Below are positions 51,383-58,894 of a stretch of 64,000 nt of DNA, piece after piece (within the stretch, counting starts at the first letter, position 1; the number at the start of each line of letters is the position of its first letter). The notes under the pieces are model-generated. The model did not search any database. It was given only the letters and a program-made list of their open reading frames with translations, and was not told where the DNA came from. The translations under genes were made by a program, and so were the position numbers. This DNA is from Stenotrophomonas maltophilia (GTDB lineage Bacteria > Pseudomonadota > Gammaproteobacteria > Xanthomonadales > Xanthomonadaceae). The stretch covers positions 62,001 through 126,000 of the forward strand of contig NZ_NEQV01000007.1 of assembly GCF_002799245.1 (NCBI RefSeq), read 5' to 3'.

Positions 51383-52300
51383 TTACTTCAGACGGGTCTG
51401 GAAGAACGGGGCCAGGACCGAAACCGCCTCATCGACGAACTTCGGTACGTCATACAGCGACATGTGATTTGCACCCTCAACCACATGCAGGGACTTGTCC
51501 TTGCTTGCGGCCCGGGCCAGCAGGTCATCGCTCATCCACTTGCTCCCCGCAACGCTGCCGGCCACCGCCAGGATCGGCTGGGTCAGGAATGCCTCGGCCT
51601 TGTTGTAGGCGTCGTAGGTGATGATCTGGTTGAGGTTGCGGGTCAGCGCGAAGCCCGGGGCATTGGGATGTTCGGCGCGCGGGGTGTGGTAGTACTCCCA
51701 TGCTTCGCGCAGCTCGGCATTGGGCGCGTCTTCTTCGCGCAGCGGTGCCAGAGGAATGGTCGCGAACTCGCCCGAAGCGATGTCGGTGGTGCGCGCATTG
51801 GAGCCGAAGTCCAGGTAGCCCACGGCATCGGCGTCCTTGACCGTGTTCTCCCAGCCATTGCGGAACATCTGGCCGATGTTGACCGCACTGACCATGCCCA
51901 GTGCCTTGATGCGACGATCGTTGATGGCGGCGTTGGCGCTGTAACCAGCGCCGGCGCATATACCCATCGCACCGATCTTGTCCTGGTCCACGTAGGGGAG
52001 GGTGGTCAGGTAGTCGATGACCGCACTCACATCCTCGGTGCTGACATAGGGGTTCTCCAGCTGCCGCGGTTCGCCGGTGCTCGCGCCCTGGTACGAACGG
52101 TCGAAGGCAATCGTGACCAGGCCTGCTTCGGCCAGCTTCCTGGCGTACAGTCCGGCGGTCTGCTCCTTCACGCCACCACCGGGATGGGACACGACGACTG
52201 CCGGGTACTTTCGGGCTTCGTCAAAGCCTTCCGGGAAGTACAGGGTGGCCGCCGTGGTGACGCCCTGGCCATTGAGATTCTTGAACGTGACGTTGCGCAT
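51383..52300 (-). CDS. Alpha/beta-hydrolase with Cys in the nucleophile elbow (paralogue)
   Basis: 305 residues, cytoplasmic. KYPAVVVSHPGGGVKEQTAGLYARKLAEAG and the elbow GICAGAGYS near residue 121 again show Cys instead of Ser; GANHMSLYD supplies the His. Clearly homologous to the protein at 50014, so a duplication within the operon. It is the first gene of the minus-strand redox block, 121 nt from the divergent LysR gene. Confidence 0.82.
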   Translation of the reverse strand: MRNVTFKNLNGQGVTTAATLYFPEGFDEARKYPAVVVSHPGGGVKEQTAGLYARKLAEAGLVTIAFDRSYQGASTGEPRQLENPYVSTEDVSAVIDYLTTLPYVDQDKIGAMGICAGAGYSANAAINDRRIKALGMVSAVNIGQMFRNGWENTVKDADAVGYLDFGSNARTTDIASGEFATIPLAPLREEDAPNAELREAWEYYHTPRAEHPNAPGFALTRNLNQIITYDAYNKAEAFLTQPILAVAGSVAGSKWMSDDLLARAASKDKSLHVVEGANHMSLYDVPKFVDEAVSVLAPFFQTRLK

Positions 52301-52357
52301 GTACGTGCTCCGGTGTGGGTGTGAGGTGGCCGGCTCTGCTGCCGACAGAGCCCATCC

Positions 52358-52380
52358 TATTGACCGGATTGGGTCCAATA
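52358..52380. promoter_or_regulatory. Candidate LysR-type operator
   Basis: TATTGACC and GGTCCAATA form an imperfect inverted repeat with a GGATTG centre in the gap between the hydrolase and LysR genes. AT-flanked dyads of this kind are usual LysR activation sites. Confidence 0.45.
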
Positions 52381-52421
52381 AATAGTCTTCCGGATACATG
52401 AGCCGTAAGAAGAACTAAACA

Positions 52422-53426
52422 ATGCCCATCGAACCCTCGCTCGTAACGTCCCTGACCTGGTTCGCCCATATCGCCCGGCATCGCAGCTTCACCAAGGCGG
52501 CCACCGAGATGGAGATCACACGGGCAGCGCTCTCCCAGCACCTCAAAGCACTGGAGGAGCGGCTGGATGTCAGGCTGCTGCACCGCACCACCCGGAACAT
52601 GTCGCTGACCGAAGAAGGACAGCAGCTGCTGGACGTGCTGCAGCCGGCACTGACGGCGATCGAGAAAGCCGTGGAGGAACTGGGGGAGGTCCATGCAGAG
52701 CCTTCGGGTGTGATCCGCATGAACTCTTCGCGCATCGCGTCACGACTTCTGCTGGAGCCGCACATGGGCGAGTTCCTGGCACGTTATCCCAAGCTACGGC
52801 TTGAACTGATCATGGATGACGGCTTTTCCAATCTGGTGGCCAACGGTCTGGACGCCGGCATCCGCCTGGGCGAGAGCCTGGACGAGCACATGGTGGCCGT
52901 GCCGATCACGCCCCCCTTGGAGATGGCGATCGTCGGATCCCCGGCCTACTTCGAGCAGCACGGTATACCCGAGACTCCCGCTGATCTGATCCGGCACAAC
53001 TGCCTGGCCTACCGGTTCACGTCCAGTGGGACGATCGACCACTGGACGTTCACTGCACCAGATGGCCAAGGCCGAAAGCTGGTCTTCGAACCGCAGGGCA
53101 ACGCGGTGTTCAACGACGACGACAGCATGCTCCGGGCAGCGCTGCAGGGTGTGGGACTGATTCGCCACATCGATCTGTGCGTCAGCGAGCACCTGGCCAG
53201 CGGTGCACTGGTGCGCGTGCTGGCGCCGTGGTGCCGTCCATTTCCCGGCTTCTTCCTGTACGTCCCATCGCGCGCCCAGATGCCGGCGAAGGTCCGGGCA
53301 TTGATGGACTTCCTGGTCGAACGACGTGAGCAGCTGGCCTCACCGCAGCGCAGACGCGTGGTGGCCGAAGATCGTCGCGCAAAGAGAAGGCACGGCAGCC
53401 GACCCAAGGCATTGCCCACCGGGTAG
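52422..53426 (+). CDS. LysR-family transcriptional regulator
   Basis: 334 residues. The N-terminal winged helix (SFTKAATEMEITRAALSQHLKALEERLDVRLLHRTTR) is followed by a LysR substrate-binding domain with SGVIRMNSSRIA and LELIMDDGFSNLVANGLDAGIRLGE. It resembles the group regulating SDR and hydrolase operons. Divergent placement makes it the likely regulator of the minus-strand block below 52300; the SDR gene at 53682 may be another target. The C-terminal tail is unusually basic (RRRVVAEDRRAKRRHGSR). Confidence 0.9.
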   Translation: MPIEPSLVTSLTWFAHIARHRSFTKAATEMEITRAALSQHLKALEERLDVRLLHRTTRNMSLTEEGQQLLDVLQPALTAIEKAVEELGEVHAEPSGVIRMNSSRIASRLLLEPHMGEFLARYPKLRLELIMDDGFSNLVANGLDAGIRLGESLDEHMVAVPITPPLEMAIVGSPAYFEQHGIPETPADLIRHNCLAYRFTSSGTIDHWTFTAPDGQGRKLVFEPQGNAVFNDDDSMLRAALQGVGLIRHIDLCVSEHLASGALVRVLAPWCRPFPGFFLYVPSRAQMPAKVRALMDFLVERREQLASPQRRRVVAEDRRAKRRHGSRPKALPTG

Positions 53427-53473
53427 CTGGGATTCAACGTCCGCGCGGAGTTGCGATGGCTCCGGGCATTGCC

Positions 53474-53493
53474 GACCCTGCTCATGCAGGGTC
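53474..53493 (+). terminator. Terminator after LysR gene
   Basis: GACCCTGC-TCAT-GCAGGGTC forms an 8-bp stem, followed shortly by GTTTGTTTAT. Confidence 0.6.
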
Positions 53494-53681
53494 TCGGCGT
53501 TTGTTTATCTGGCCTAACGACTCATGTACCTGGAAGCGCATTTATCCGGTATGCCGTCCGGCCTAGGCTGGTCGCTCTCTTTGGGTGGCCACTGTGACCA
53601 CATGCCTCAGGCACGCCGTGAGGATCCTCGCCGCCCATGGCCACAGATTCGCCCTATGGGCAATGCAGCAGGAACAGGACA

Positions 53682-54641
53682 ATGACCGGAAGGTTTGATG
53701 CACAGACGACTGCCGACGAGGCGCTCGATGGAAAGGACCTGCGTGGAAAGCGCTACCTCATCACGGGTACATCCGCGGGCCTGGGGGTCGAAACCGCGCG
53801 TGCGCTGGTCGCCCGCGGCGCGGACGTAGTCGGCGCCGTTCGCAATCTTGCGAAGGCGGAGGCGGCTACCGCCGTCGTTCGCGCAGCCGCTGATGCAGCT
53901 GGGAGGCGCTTCAGCCTGATCGAAGTTGATCTGGCATCACTGGCTTCGGTCAGGGCGTGTGCCGACAAGCTCCTTGCCGACGGTCAGATGTTCGATGCGG
54001 TCATCGCCAACGCCGGGGTGATGGTGACGCCCCTTGGGTACACCGTCGATGGCTTCGAGACTCAGTTCGGCACCAATCATCTGGGTCACTTCGTTCTGGT
54101 CAATCGCATCGCCTCCCTGATCGTTGATGGCGGACGACTGGTGAGTCTGTCGTCCGCAGGTCACCGCTTGAGTGACGTTGATATCGATGATCCGAACTTC
54201 GAACGGACTGCCTATGACCCCTGGGTTGCCTACGGCCGGGCCAAGACTGCCAACGTGCTGTTCGCGGTGGAATTTGACCGGCGCCATAAGCATCGCGGTG
54301 TCCGTGCCTGTGCGTTGATGCCAGGCTCCATCGCCACGGAACTTGGGCGGTATGCCGAAGAGGGCGTGTTCCAGGCCTTGCTGGATGACATGAAGCAGGT
54401 GGGCGCTCCCGACCTGGTCTACAAGACGATCCCACAGGGTGCGGCCACCACTGTATGGGCTGCCGTCACGGCCCCGCCTGAGGAGATCGGTGGACAGTAC
54501 TGTGAAGATTGCGGTGTTGCGCCCATTACTGAAGGTGCCAGTGTTCGATATGGCGCTTTTGCTTATGCGCTTGATGCGGACAATGCGCGTAGGCTTTGGG
54601 AGAGGAGCGAGGAACTGGTTGGGGAGACGTTCCCTGCCTGA
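53682..54641 (+). CDS. Short-chain dehydrogenase/reductase, retinol-dehydrogenase-like
   Basis: 319 residues. TGTSAGLG near residue 31, NAGVM near 110, SSAGH near 150 and YGRAK near 180 are the SDR catalytic elements. The insert after SSAGH (RLSDVDIDDPNFERTAYDPWVAYG) is typical of the WW-oxidoreductase/retinol-dehydrogenase-like group. GGAACAGGAC precedes ATG 53682. The frame stays xanthomonad-like to the end, and this is the last clearly core-like gene before the accessory region. Confidence 0.87.
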   Translation: MTGRFDAQTTADEALDGKDLRGKRYLITGTSAGLGVETARALVARGADVVGAVRNLAKAEAATAVVRAAADAAGRRFSLIEVDLASLASVRACADKLLADGQMFDAVIANAGVMVTPLGYTVDGFETQFGTNHLGHFVLVNRIASLIVDGGRLVSLSSAGHRLSDVDIDDPNFERTAYDPWVAYGRAKTANVLFAVEFDRRHKHRGVRACALMPGSIATELGRYAEEGVFQALLDDMKQVGAPDLVYKTIPQGAATTVWAAVTAPPEEIGGQYCEDCGVAPITEGASVRYGAFAYALDADNARRLWERSEELVGETFPA

Positions 54642-54686
54642 TGTCTCCTGAAGGTAGCGCAGGGGGGGGCTGCCATTCAGTTTTAG

Positions 54687-54744
54687 GATTAGGAAGATTT
54701 ATCAGGGGTAGGGCAGGTGCCCGCTTCTGGTTGGAAGGTTTCGC
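54687..54744 (+). repeat. 58-bp dispersed repeat, copy B (contains KOPS)
   Basis: A diverged copy: GATTAGGAAGATTTATCA, GGGTAGGG at 54706-54713, then CCCGCTTCTGGTTGGAAGG. The rest of 54642-54921 has no convincing gene. Confidence 0.7.
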
Positions 54745-54921
54745 TCCTGCCCTTAGCAGTTCCCTCTCACTCTCCCACGCCATTGCCCGAGCCTGGATGT
54801 GGATCGAGACGAACGACACGAAAGGACTGCCGCTGCAACATCTCGGCGTGCAGCCGCCAGTCGCATAAAATACTGCCAAGGTCAGGAAACTCAATACTGG
54901 CGAGGTGATCGAGTGAGATTT

Positions 54922-55560
54922 CTATCTTCTACATCTCATCCGCTCGACCTCATTCATGACTTGCTTGTCTAATGAACCGAAGTCGTTCGGAAATTCCTTC
55001 TCTGTGACGAAGGAATAGGTGACAGCAAAGTCGTCCCCGTGAAGTACGCGACTGCAGGACACATTGCCCAACGTGTCACAGGATGCCATTAGTTCGTCGT
55101 CATCCAACGGTTCTGTGGCTGCACGAGCACTCGGACGCCATACGAAAAAGTGGCTCTTGTCGCCATCGTCGGGAACGGCAAGCAGTCCCTTCTCCAGCAT
55201 CTTCGCTTCTTGCCAGCCTTCAATAGCGCTCGTACGCAGATGGGATCCCTCGGGGAGGTCGCCAAACCTTCTCCCAGGAAAGTACGATTTGGCCACCACC
55301 GCTATCGAGACCAAATTATCGGGGCCGATACAAGCTTCGCTATGGGCAGAGTAGCAGCCATGCAGCGTAAAGCCGCCGACCACAGGATCCTCGTGACCCC
55401 GCCGGGACGGCGTCGCATCCAGATCGCTAGGGACACAAAAATCGGTCTTCGCACCTTCCACGCGATATGAAGTTGGCGAATCTACACACCCGGATCCAAG
55501 AACTGCCGCGACACACACCAAGAATCTAGTTGCTGCAACTCGGTTGAGGGCAATAGTCAT
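54922..55560 (-). CDS. Putative lipoprotein, possible immunity partner of the RHS protein
   Basis: 212 residues with a lipoprotein-like N-terminus (lipobox GSGC near residue 25). I do not recognise a domain. It has several Cys (HGCYSAHSEACIG, ASCDTLGNVSCS), consistent with disulfides in the periplasm. It overlaps the 3' end of the RHS gene by 35 nt on the same strand, the position where immunity genes of RHS toxins normally lie. Immunity function is inferred only. Confidence 0.55.
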   Translation of the reverse strand: MTIALNRVAATRFLVCVAAVLGSGCVDSPTSYRVEGAKTDFCVPSDLDATPSRRGHEDPVVGGFTLHGCYSAHSEACIGPDNLVSIAVVAKSYFPGRRFGDLPEGSHLRTSAIEGWQEAKMLEKGLLAVPDDGDKSHFFVWRPSARAATEPLDDDELMASCDTLGNVSCSRVLHGDDFAVTYSFVTEKEFPNDFGSLDKQVMNEVERMRCRR

Positions 55561-56458
55561 ATACGTCTCGCGTCGTTGAGCCAAGAACATTGATTACGGC
55601 CTCCAAGGCACCCGTCTTGTATCCGCCAAACGCCTTGGGATCAGCTCCATTTCTCTCGAAGACTCGCTCGTGGAATTCTCCGATGACACTCCTGTCTAAC
55701 ATCACCGGGTTCTTCTCGGTGGCGCCCGCCTGATCCAGCGCCTGCACATGCGCCTTTGCAAGACCAACTCTTATCGCCTCCATTCTAAACGCGACTGCAA
55801 TTGCCTGCGTGCTTGTCATAGTCCTGGGGTCGGCGCCCATGTTTCTAGCAATGGAATCTGCGAGAAATTTGTTAGTAAGCTCTGAAAGCCGACCATTCAG
55901 AGGGGTAGCACCACTGTTGCTAGCCACTTCGCCCGCGCGTACCGCATATCTATCGCCACCCGATCCCGCCAACTGATAATACGCCTTCCAATCGCCCGAT
56001 ACGGCGGCCGCTCTTTCCTCAGCAGTGACCCAGCAGCCCTTGCCGCTACACTCGCGACCGTCGGGATCACGGTTTGTGTAGGGATTGCTGTTGGCGTACC
56101 AATAGCGATTGAAATTGTCCCCGCGTGGTCGAGCAGCCACGGGATCGACCGACAGAAAGCGCCCGATTGTCGGATCATAGTAGCGCTGCTGCATGTAGTT
56201 GAGTCCCGTCTGCGCATCTGACACTTGGCCGGTAAAGCCTGGCTGATCATCGCTACCTGCAACGAGAATGGCCCCGTATGGGTCATAGAATGATTCAGCT
56301 ATCAGATTTCCAGATGCGTCCGTCTCTGCCACTGGGGTTCCCAAAGCATCGGTGTGCACGTACGTGACTATCGTCTGTGCATGCACATCAGGGCTGAGCG
56401 CCCCACAGATCAGCATCAGCGAGATCAAGTGACGGGTAGCTACGCTGGCTCGTTTCAT
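55526..56458 (-). CDS. Short secreted RHS-repeat-core protein with variable C-terminus
   Basis: 310 residues. A signal peptide (cleavage near VHAQ, residue 28) leads directly into the RHS-associated core: YVHTDALGTPVAETDASGN, then GLNYMQQRYYDPTIGRFLSVDP near residue 90 and NPYTNRDPDG, the junction where RHS toxins switch to a variable C-terminal domain. The following 180 residues (EFHERVFERNGADPKAFGG) are unfamiliar and would be the toxin. Full RHS proteins are usually over 1000 residues; this one is a stand-alone tip, perhaps an orphan cassette. Confidence 0.75.
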   Translation of the reverse strand: MKRASVATRHLISLMLICGALSPDVHAQTIVTYVHTDALGTPVAETDASGNLIAESFYDPYGAILVAGSDDQPGFTGQVSDAQTGLNYMQQRYYDPTIGRFLSVDPVAARPRGDNFNRYWYANSNPYTNRDPDGRECSGKGCWVTAEERAAAVSGDWKAYYQLAGSGGDRYAVRAGEVASNSGATPLNGRLSELTNKFLADSIARNMGADPRTMTSTQAIAVAFRMEAIRVGLAKAHVQALDQAGATEKNPVMLDRSVIGEFHERVFERNGADPKAFGGYKTGALEAVINVLGSTTRDVYDYCPQPSCSN

Positions 56459-56463
56459 TTGCA

Positions 56464-56907
56464 CTACCCTCCAGTTGCAGAAACAGCGGGGGTCCAAGCC
56501 GAGCACCCTATGGGCTTGCATGCTCTCACTTGGAACGTGGCACCTGCAGGAACGCCCGTGTAGTCGATCTGCACCGACGTGGCAGGTCCCGAATAGGTTC
56601 CCCTTCCTGTGACTTCGTACCAGGCAGCACCGGCCACTGCGTTCCAGCTGACGAAGTAGCGCACTTGCCACGGTGGGAATGCATTGGTGACTACGAAGCG
56701 CGCGGTCAGTCCAGTTGGCGTTACGGGCGGAACATTCACTGCCACCACAACTGAGCCGCTGTAGCCGCTGCATCCCCCCTGATTGCATGCGGCGACCCGA
56801 TATGCATAGCTGCCATCGCCGCGACCCTTGCAGAGCAGCGCGATCTCGAGCGTCGAAGAGCCGACCGAACCGAGACAGCGAGACAGCAACTCGATGCCCG
56901 GCTTCAC
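56464..56907 (-). pseudogene. Truncated FN3-like protein upstream of RHS gene
   Basis: In-frame sequence encodes one to two fibronectin-type-III-like repeats (SYAYRVAACNQGGCSGYSG, PTGLTARFV, RYFVSWNAVAGAAWYEV, TFQVRACKPIGCSAW) with paired Cys. Such repeats precede RHS cores in Stenotrophomonas and Lysobacter surface proteins. Its 5' part is missing: beyond about 56840 the sequence belongs to a KfrA-like fragment on the other strand, so the apparent N-terminus is artificial. The stop falls five nt before the RHS gene start. Confidence 0.65.
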
Positions 56908-57279
56908 GATGCCCTAGAGACGGCGAAATCTGAGGGGGAGGACTGGACCGAGTACGTCAGATCTGTCGAGAATCGAGCGCTCAGCGATGTTGATCGAGCC
57001 CGCCAGGAGGTGAAGGAACTCCAGGCGCAGCAAAGCAAGGCATCCGAACAACACAGGGCCCTTGAGAAGCAGCTGCGTCAGGAAATCCAGGCCGCCCAAT
57101 CAGCGGCCGCCACGGCCAGTCAGTCTGCCGATATCCTGCGCGGCAGATGTGACGCGCTCGAGGGGCAACTTTCAGGGCTTCGAGATTTGCCAGCTCAGCT
57201 GGAAGTGGCGCTCAAGCGGTCCAAAGAAGTTCGCGTCGCTACGGATGCCAGGCCGAAACGCAAGCGGTCGAAGCAATGA
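56860..57279 (+). pseudogene. C-terminal fragment of a KfrA-like coiled-coil DNA-binding protein
   Basis: The open frame encodes a continuous heptad-type coiled coil (RQQLDARLHDALETAKSEGE, LRQEIQAAQSAAATASQSAD) ending in a basic tail KRKRSKQ. This matches the C-terminal part of plasmid KfrA proteins; the N-terminal HTH is absent. The left end joins the truncated FN3 gene, marking a recombination junction near 56840. Probably a remnant of a plasmid or integrative element. Confidence 0.6.
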
Positions 57280-57302
57280 CCGCCTGGCTGCGATCCCGGC
57301 TA

Positions 57303-57398
57303 GTGACACGAATAAGGGCCAAATCTGGCTGTTTGGCCGGCCCGTTTGACACGAACTAGGGTCAAATTTGAAGCGAATTTGGCCCTAATTGTTGTCAC
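57303..57398. repeat. Three 22-bp TGACA...AGGG(C/T)CAAAT units in an inverted arrangement
   Basis: GTGACACGAATAAGGGCCAA(AT) at 57303, a related direct unit TTGACACGAACTAGGGTCAA(AT) at 57345, and the reverse-complement form ATTTGGCCCTAATTGTTGTC(AC) ending at 57398. They resemble iterons or element ends next to the KfrA remnant. Nothing else was seen between here and the dif-like site. Confidence 0.65.
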
Positions 57399-57515
57399 TG
57401 GATGGACTGGGGACCTCAAGAATCCCTTAGAAATCAAGAAGGGGCGCGATCTAGGCACAAATGCCATCAATTAGGGACACCGACAGCAAGCGGCGTGCCA
57501 AGCGTGCCAAGATGC

Positions 57516-57543
57516 GCTGAACATAATATACATTATGCGAAAA
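57516..57543 (-). other. dif: Candidate chromosome dimer resolution site dif (XerC/XerD)
   Basis: The minus strand contains CGCATAATGTATATTATGTT, 20 bases identical to the core of E. coli dif (XerC arm, TGTATA centre, XerD arm). Over 28 bp 22 match; differences are at the outer ends. KOPS-type GGGNAGGG octamers lie on the plus strand to the left and the minus strand to the right, pointing at this site, as expected of the functional terminus. Integrative phages and islands use dif, which fits the element debris around it. Confidence 0.8.
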
Positions 57544-57654
57544 GCTGGTACTTTTACTTCTGTTGCGTTGAAGCCCCTGTTCAGGGCTTAGGTACCGCAA
57601 CGCAAACCTGATCAATGGTACAAATTCCCTAGCCAGTGCAGCGAGGACTACGTC

Positions 57655-58011
57655 TTGCTCCAGCAGCTTAGCGGTGCTCAAGTGCCCAGCGTGCTCCACG
57701 GCCCACTACTCGTGGATGACGCTCACGGACTTCCTCGGTACTGGGCGACCGTCTGGGCCCTCATGGATGGCTCATCACTCGCTCGATCCAGCTTGATCAA
57801 GAAGCTCCGGCACATTGAGAGCCTCTATGCCCATGCTGACGCTCTGTTCGGCCACGGCTCGTTGGATGACGCTCTTGGCTCAATGGACGACGCTCGTCTG
57901 TCAGAGGTACTGACTGCCACAACGGAAACGCCCCAGATCCCACAGCTGTCCGCCCGTATTTCCCCACAAGGACGCCCGCGATTTCCAGATCTCCCCCAAA
58001 GATGCCCTTGA
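57655..58011 (+). pseudogene. N-terminal fragment of a tyrosine-recombinase-like integrase
   Basis: GLPRYWATVWALMDGSSLAR followed by SLIKKLRHIESLYAHADALFG and GSLDDALGSMDDARLSEVL matches the N-terminal DNA-binding part of a group of site-specific integrases. No catalytic domain (R-H-R-Y) follows; after about residue 85 the frame reads through unrelated sequence. No proper start codon is evident upstream of TTG 57655. It is a remnant beside the dif site. Confidence 0.5.
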
Positions 58012-58090
58012 TTCCTGGATCCGCACCTAAGACGCCCTCGATTTCTGGCTCCACATCCAGCTCGCCCTTGAGTTCCCAACTGCGCACCTG
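57971..58090. repeat. Four degenerate 30-bp tandem repeats
   Basis: Units begin at 57971, 58001, 58031 and 58061 with GACGCCCGCGATTTC, GATGCCCTTGATTCC, GACGCCCTCGATTTC and CTCGCCCTTGAGTTC. On the minus strand they would encode decapeptide repeats; no start or ribosome site supports translation. Confidence 0.7.
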
Positions 58091-58116
58091 ATCGGTCAGA
58101 GCTTGTCGCCTGCACT

Positions 58117-58215
58117 TCCCAGTTCCGCCAGTCGCGACATTGGTCGCAAGAACAATTAGACGAGATCTCGGGCCTGAACGTGCGAACAGTTCAGCGGGTT
58201 GAGCAGGACTACAAC
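58117..58215 (+). pseudogene. Fragment of an XRE-type helix-turn-helix
   Basis: In frame the DNA reads FRQSRHWSQEQLDEISGLNVRTVQRVEQ, the helix 2-3 signature of a common XRE-like regulator group. The frame lacks a start, and the sequence diverges immediately after VEQ, so only a remnant remains. Confidence 0.55.
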
Positions 58216-58486
58216 ACCGCGACTTCCCTGGGTGACGCGCCACGCCCCGCTCCACCTGCTCAAGCGCGTCGCTCGCCCCCTGACCAAGCTTTGACCTTAA
58301 CTGGGCGTCGGTGACTCCCTCCCGTTCTGGTCGGCATCTGGGCCTTGTAGCGGCTCAAGCGCTGAGCTATAACGCCTTAGCCAGTCGCTATAAAGCGCCG
58401 GTGTTGTGCCCGCATAGCCAATAGGCTCCGGGTGCCCGAGGTCCACCCAATGGGGGCACGGGAATCCTTCGATTCCGGAGCCATCC

Positions 58487-58894
58487 ATGACCGCCAAACG
58501 CCGCAGATCCCTTCGCACTTCTGCCTTCTACGCCCAATCGGGCCGTTGCTTCTATTGCGGCCTGCCGATGTGGCTCACCGCACCCTCAGAGCTCGGGCTG
58601 AAGGCCAGTAAGGCCCGAGCCTTTCAATGCACCGCCGAGCACCTGGTGGCCCAACAGGACGGGGGCAGAGACGTGTCCGGGAACGTGGTGGCCGCGCATA
58701 GCCGGTGCAACCAGGGCAGGCACCAGCGGAAGGGACCAGCCCCTTCCGCTGAAGCGTTCCGGGCGCTGGTTCAGACGCGGCTGGCAATGGGGAGATGGTG
58801 GTCCCGACTGCCATCAGGGATTGCACGTGCTTCCGTATGGCCAATTGAATTGAATCTTTGCAAGGAATCGGCAGCTGCTTGCCTGATTCGCTAG
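58487..58894 (+). CDS. Small HNH endonuclease
   Basis: 135 residues. A CFYCG zinc knuckle near residue 21, then CTAEHLVAQQDGG, GNVVAAHSRCNQGR supply the HNH His-Asn-His and second Cys. Such small nucleases are found in phages, islands and defence loci. GGAG six bases before the ATG supports the start. It converges with the cyclase-like gene; the 3' ends overlap by four bases. Confidence 0.75.
   Translation: MTAKRRRSLRTSAFYAQSGRCFYCGLPMWLTAPSELGLKASKARAFQCTAEHLVAQQDGGRDVSGNVVAAHSRCNQGRHQRKGPAPSAEAFRALVQTRLAMGRWWSRLPSGIARASVWPIELNLCKESAAACLIR

Noticed and set aside
54596..54868. 90-codon frame overlapping the SDR end and repeat copy B
   Set aside because: It translates the dispersed repeat and lacks a start signal.
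57971..58090. Evenly spaced 30-bp repeats considered as a CRISPR array
   Set aside because: The units are contiguous, degenerate and have no spacers; no cas gene is nearby.
57797..58255. Minus-strand frame with decapeptide repeats across the 30-bp units
   Set aside because: No ribosome site, overlaps integrase and HTH remnants on the other strand, and the non-repeat parts look random.
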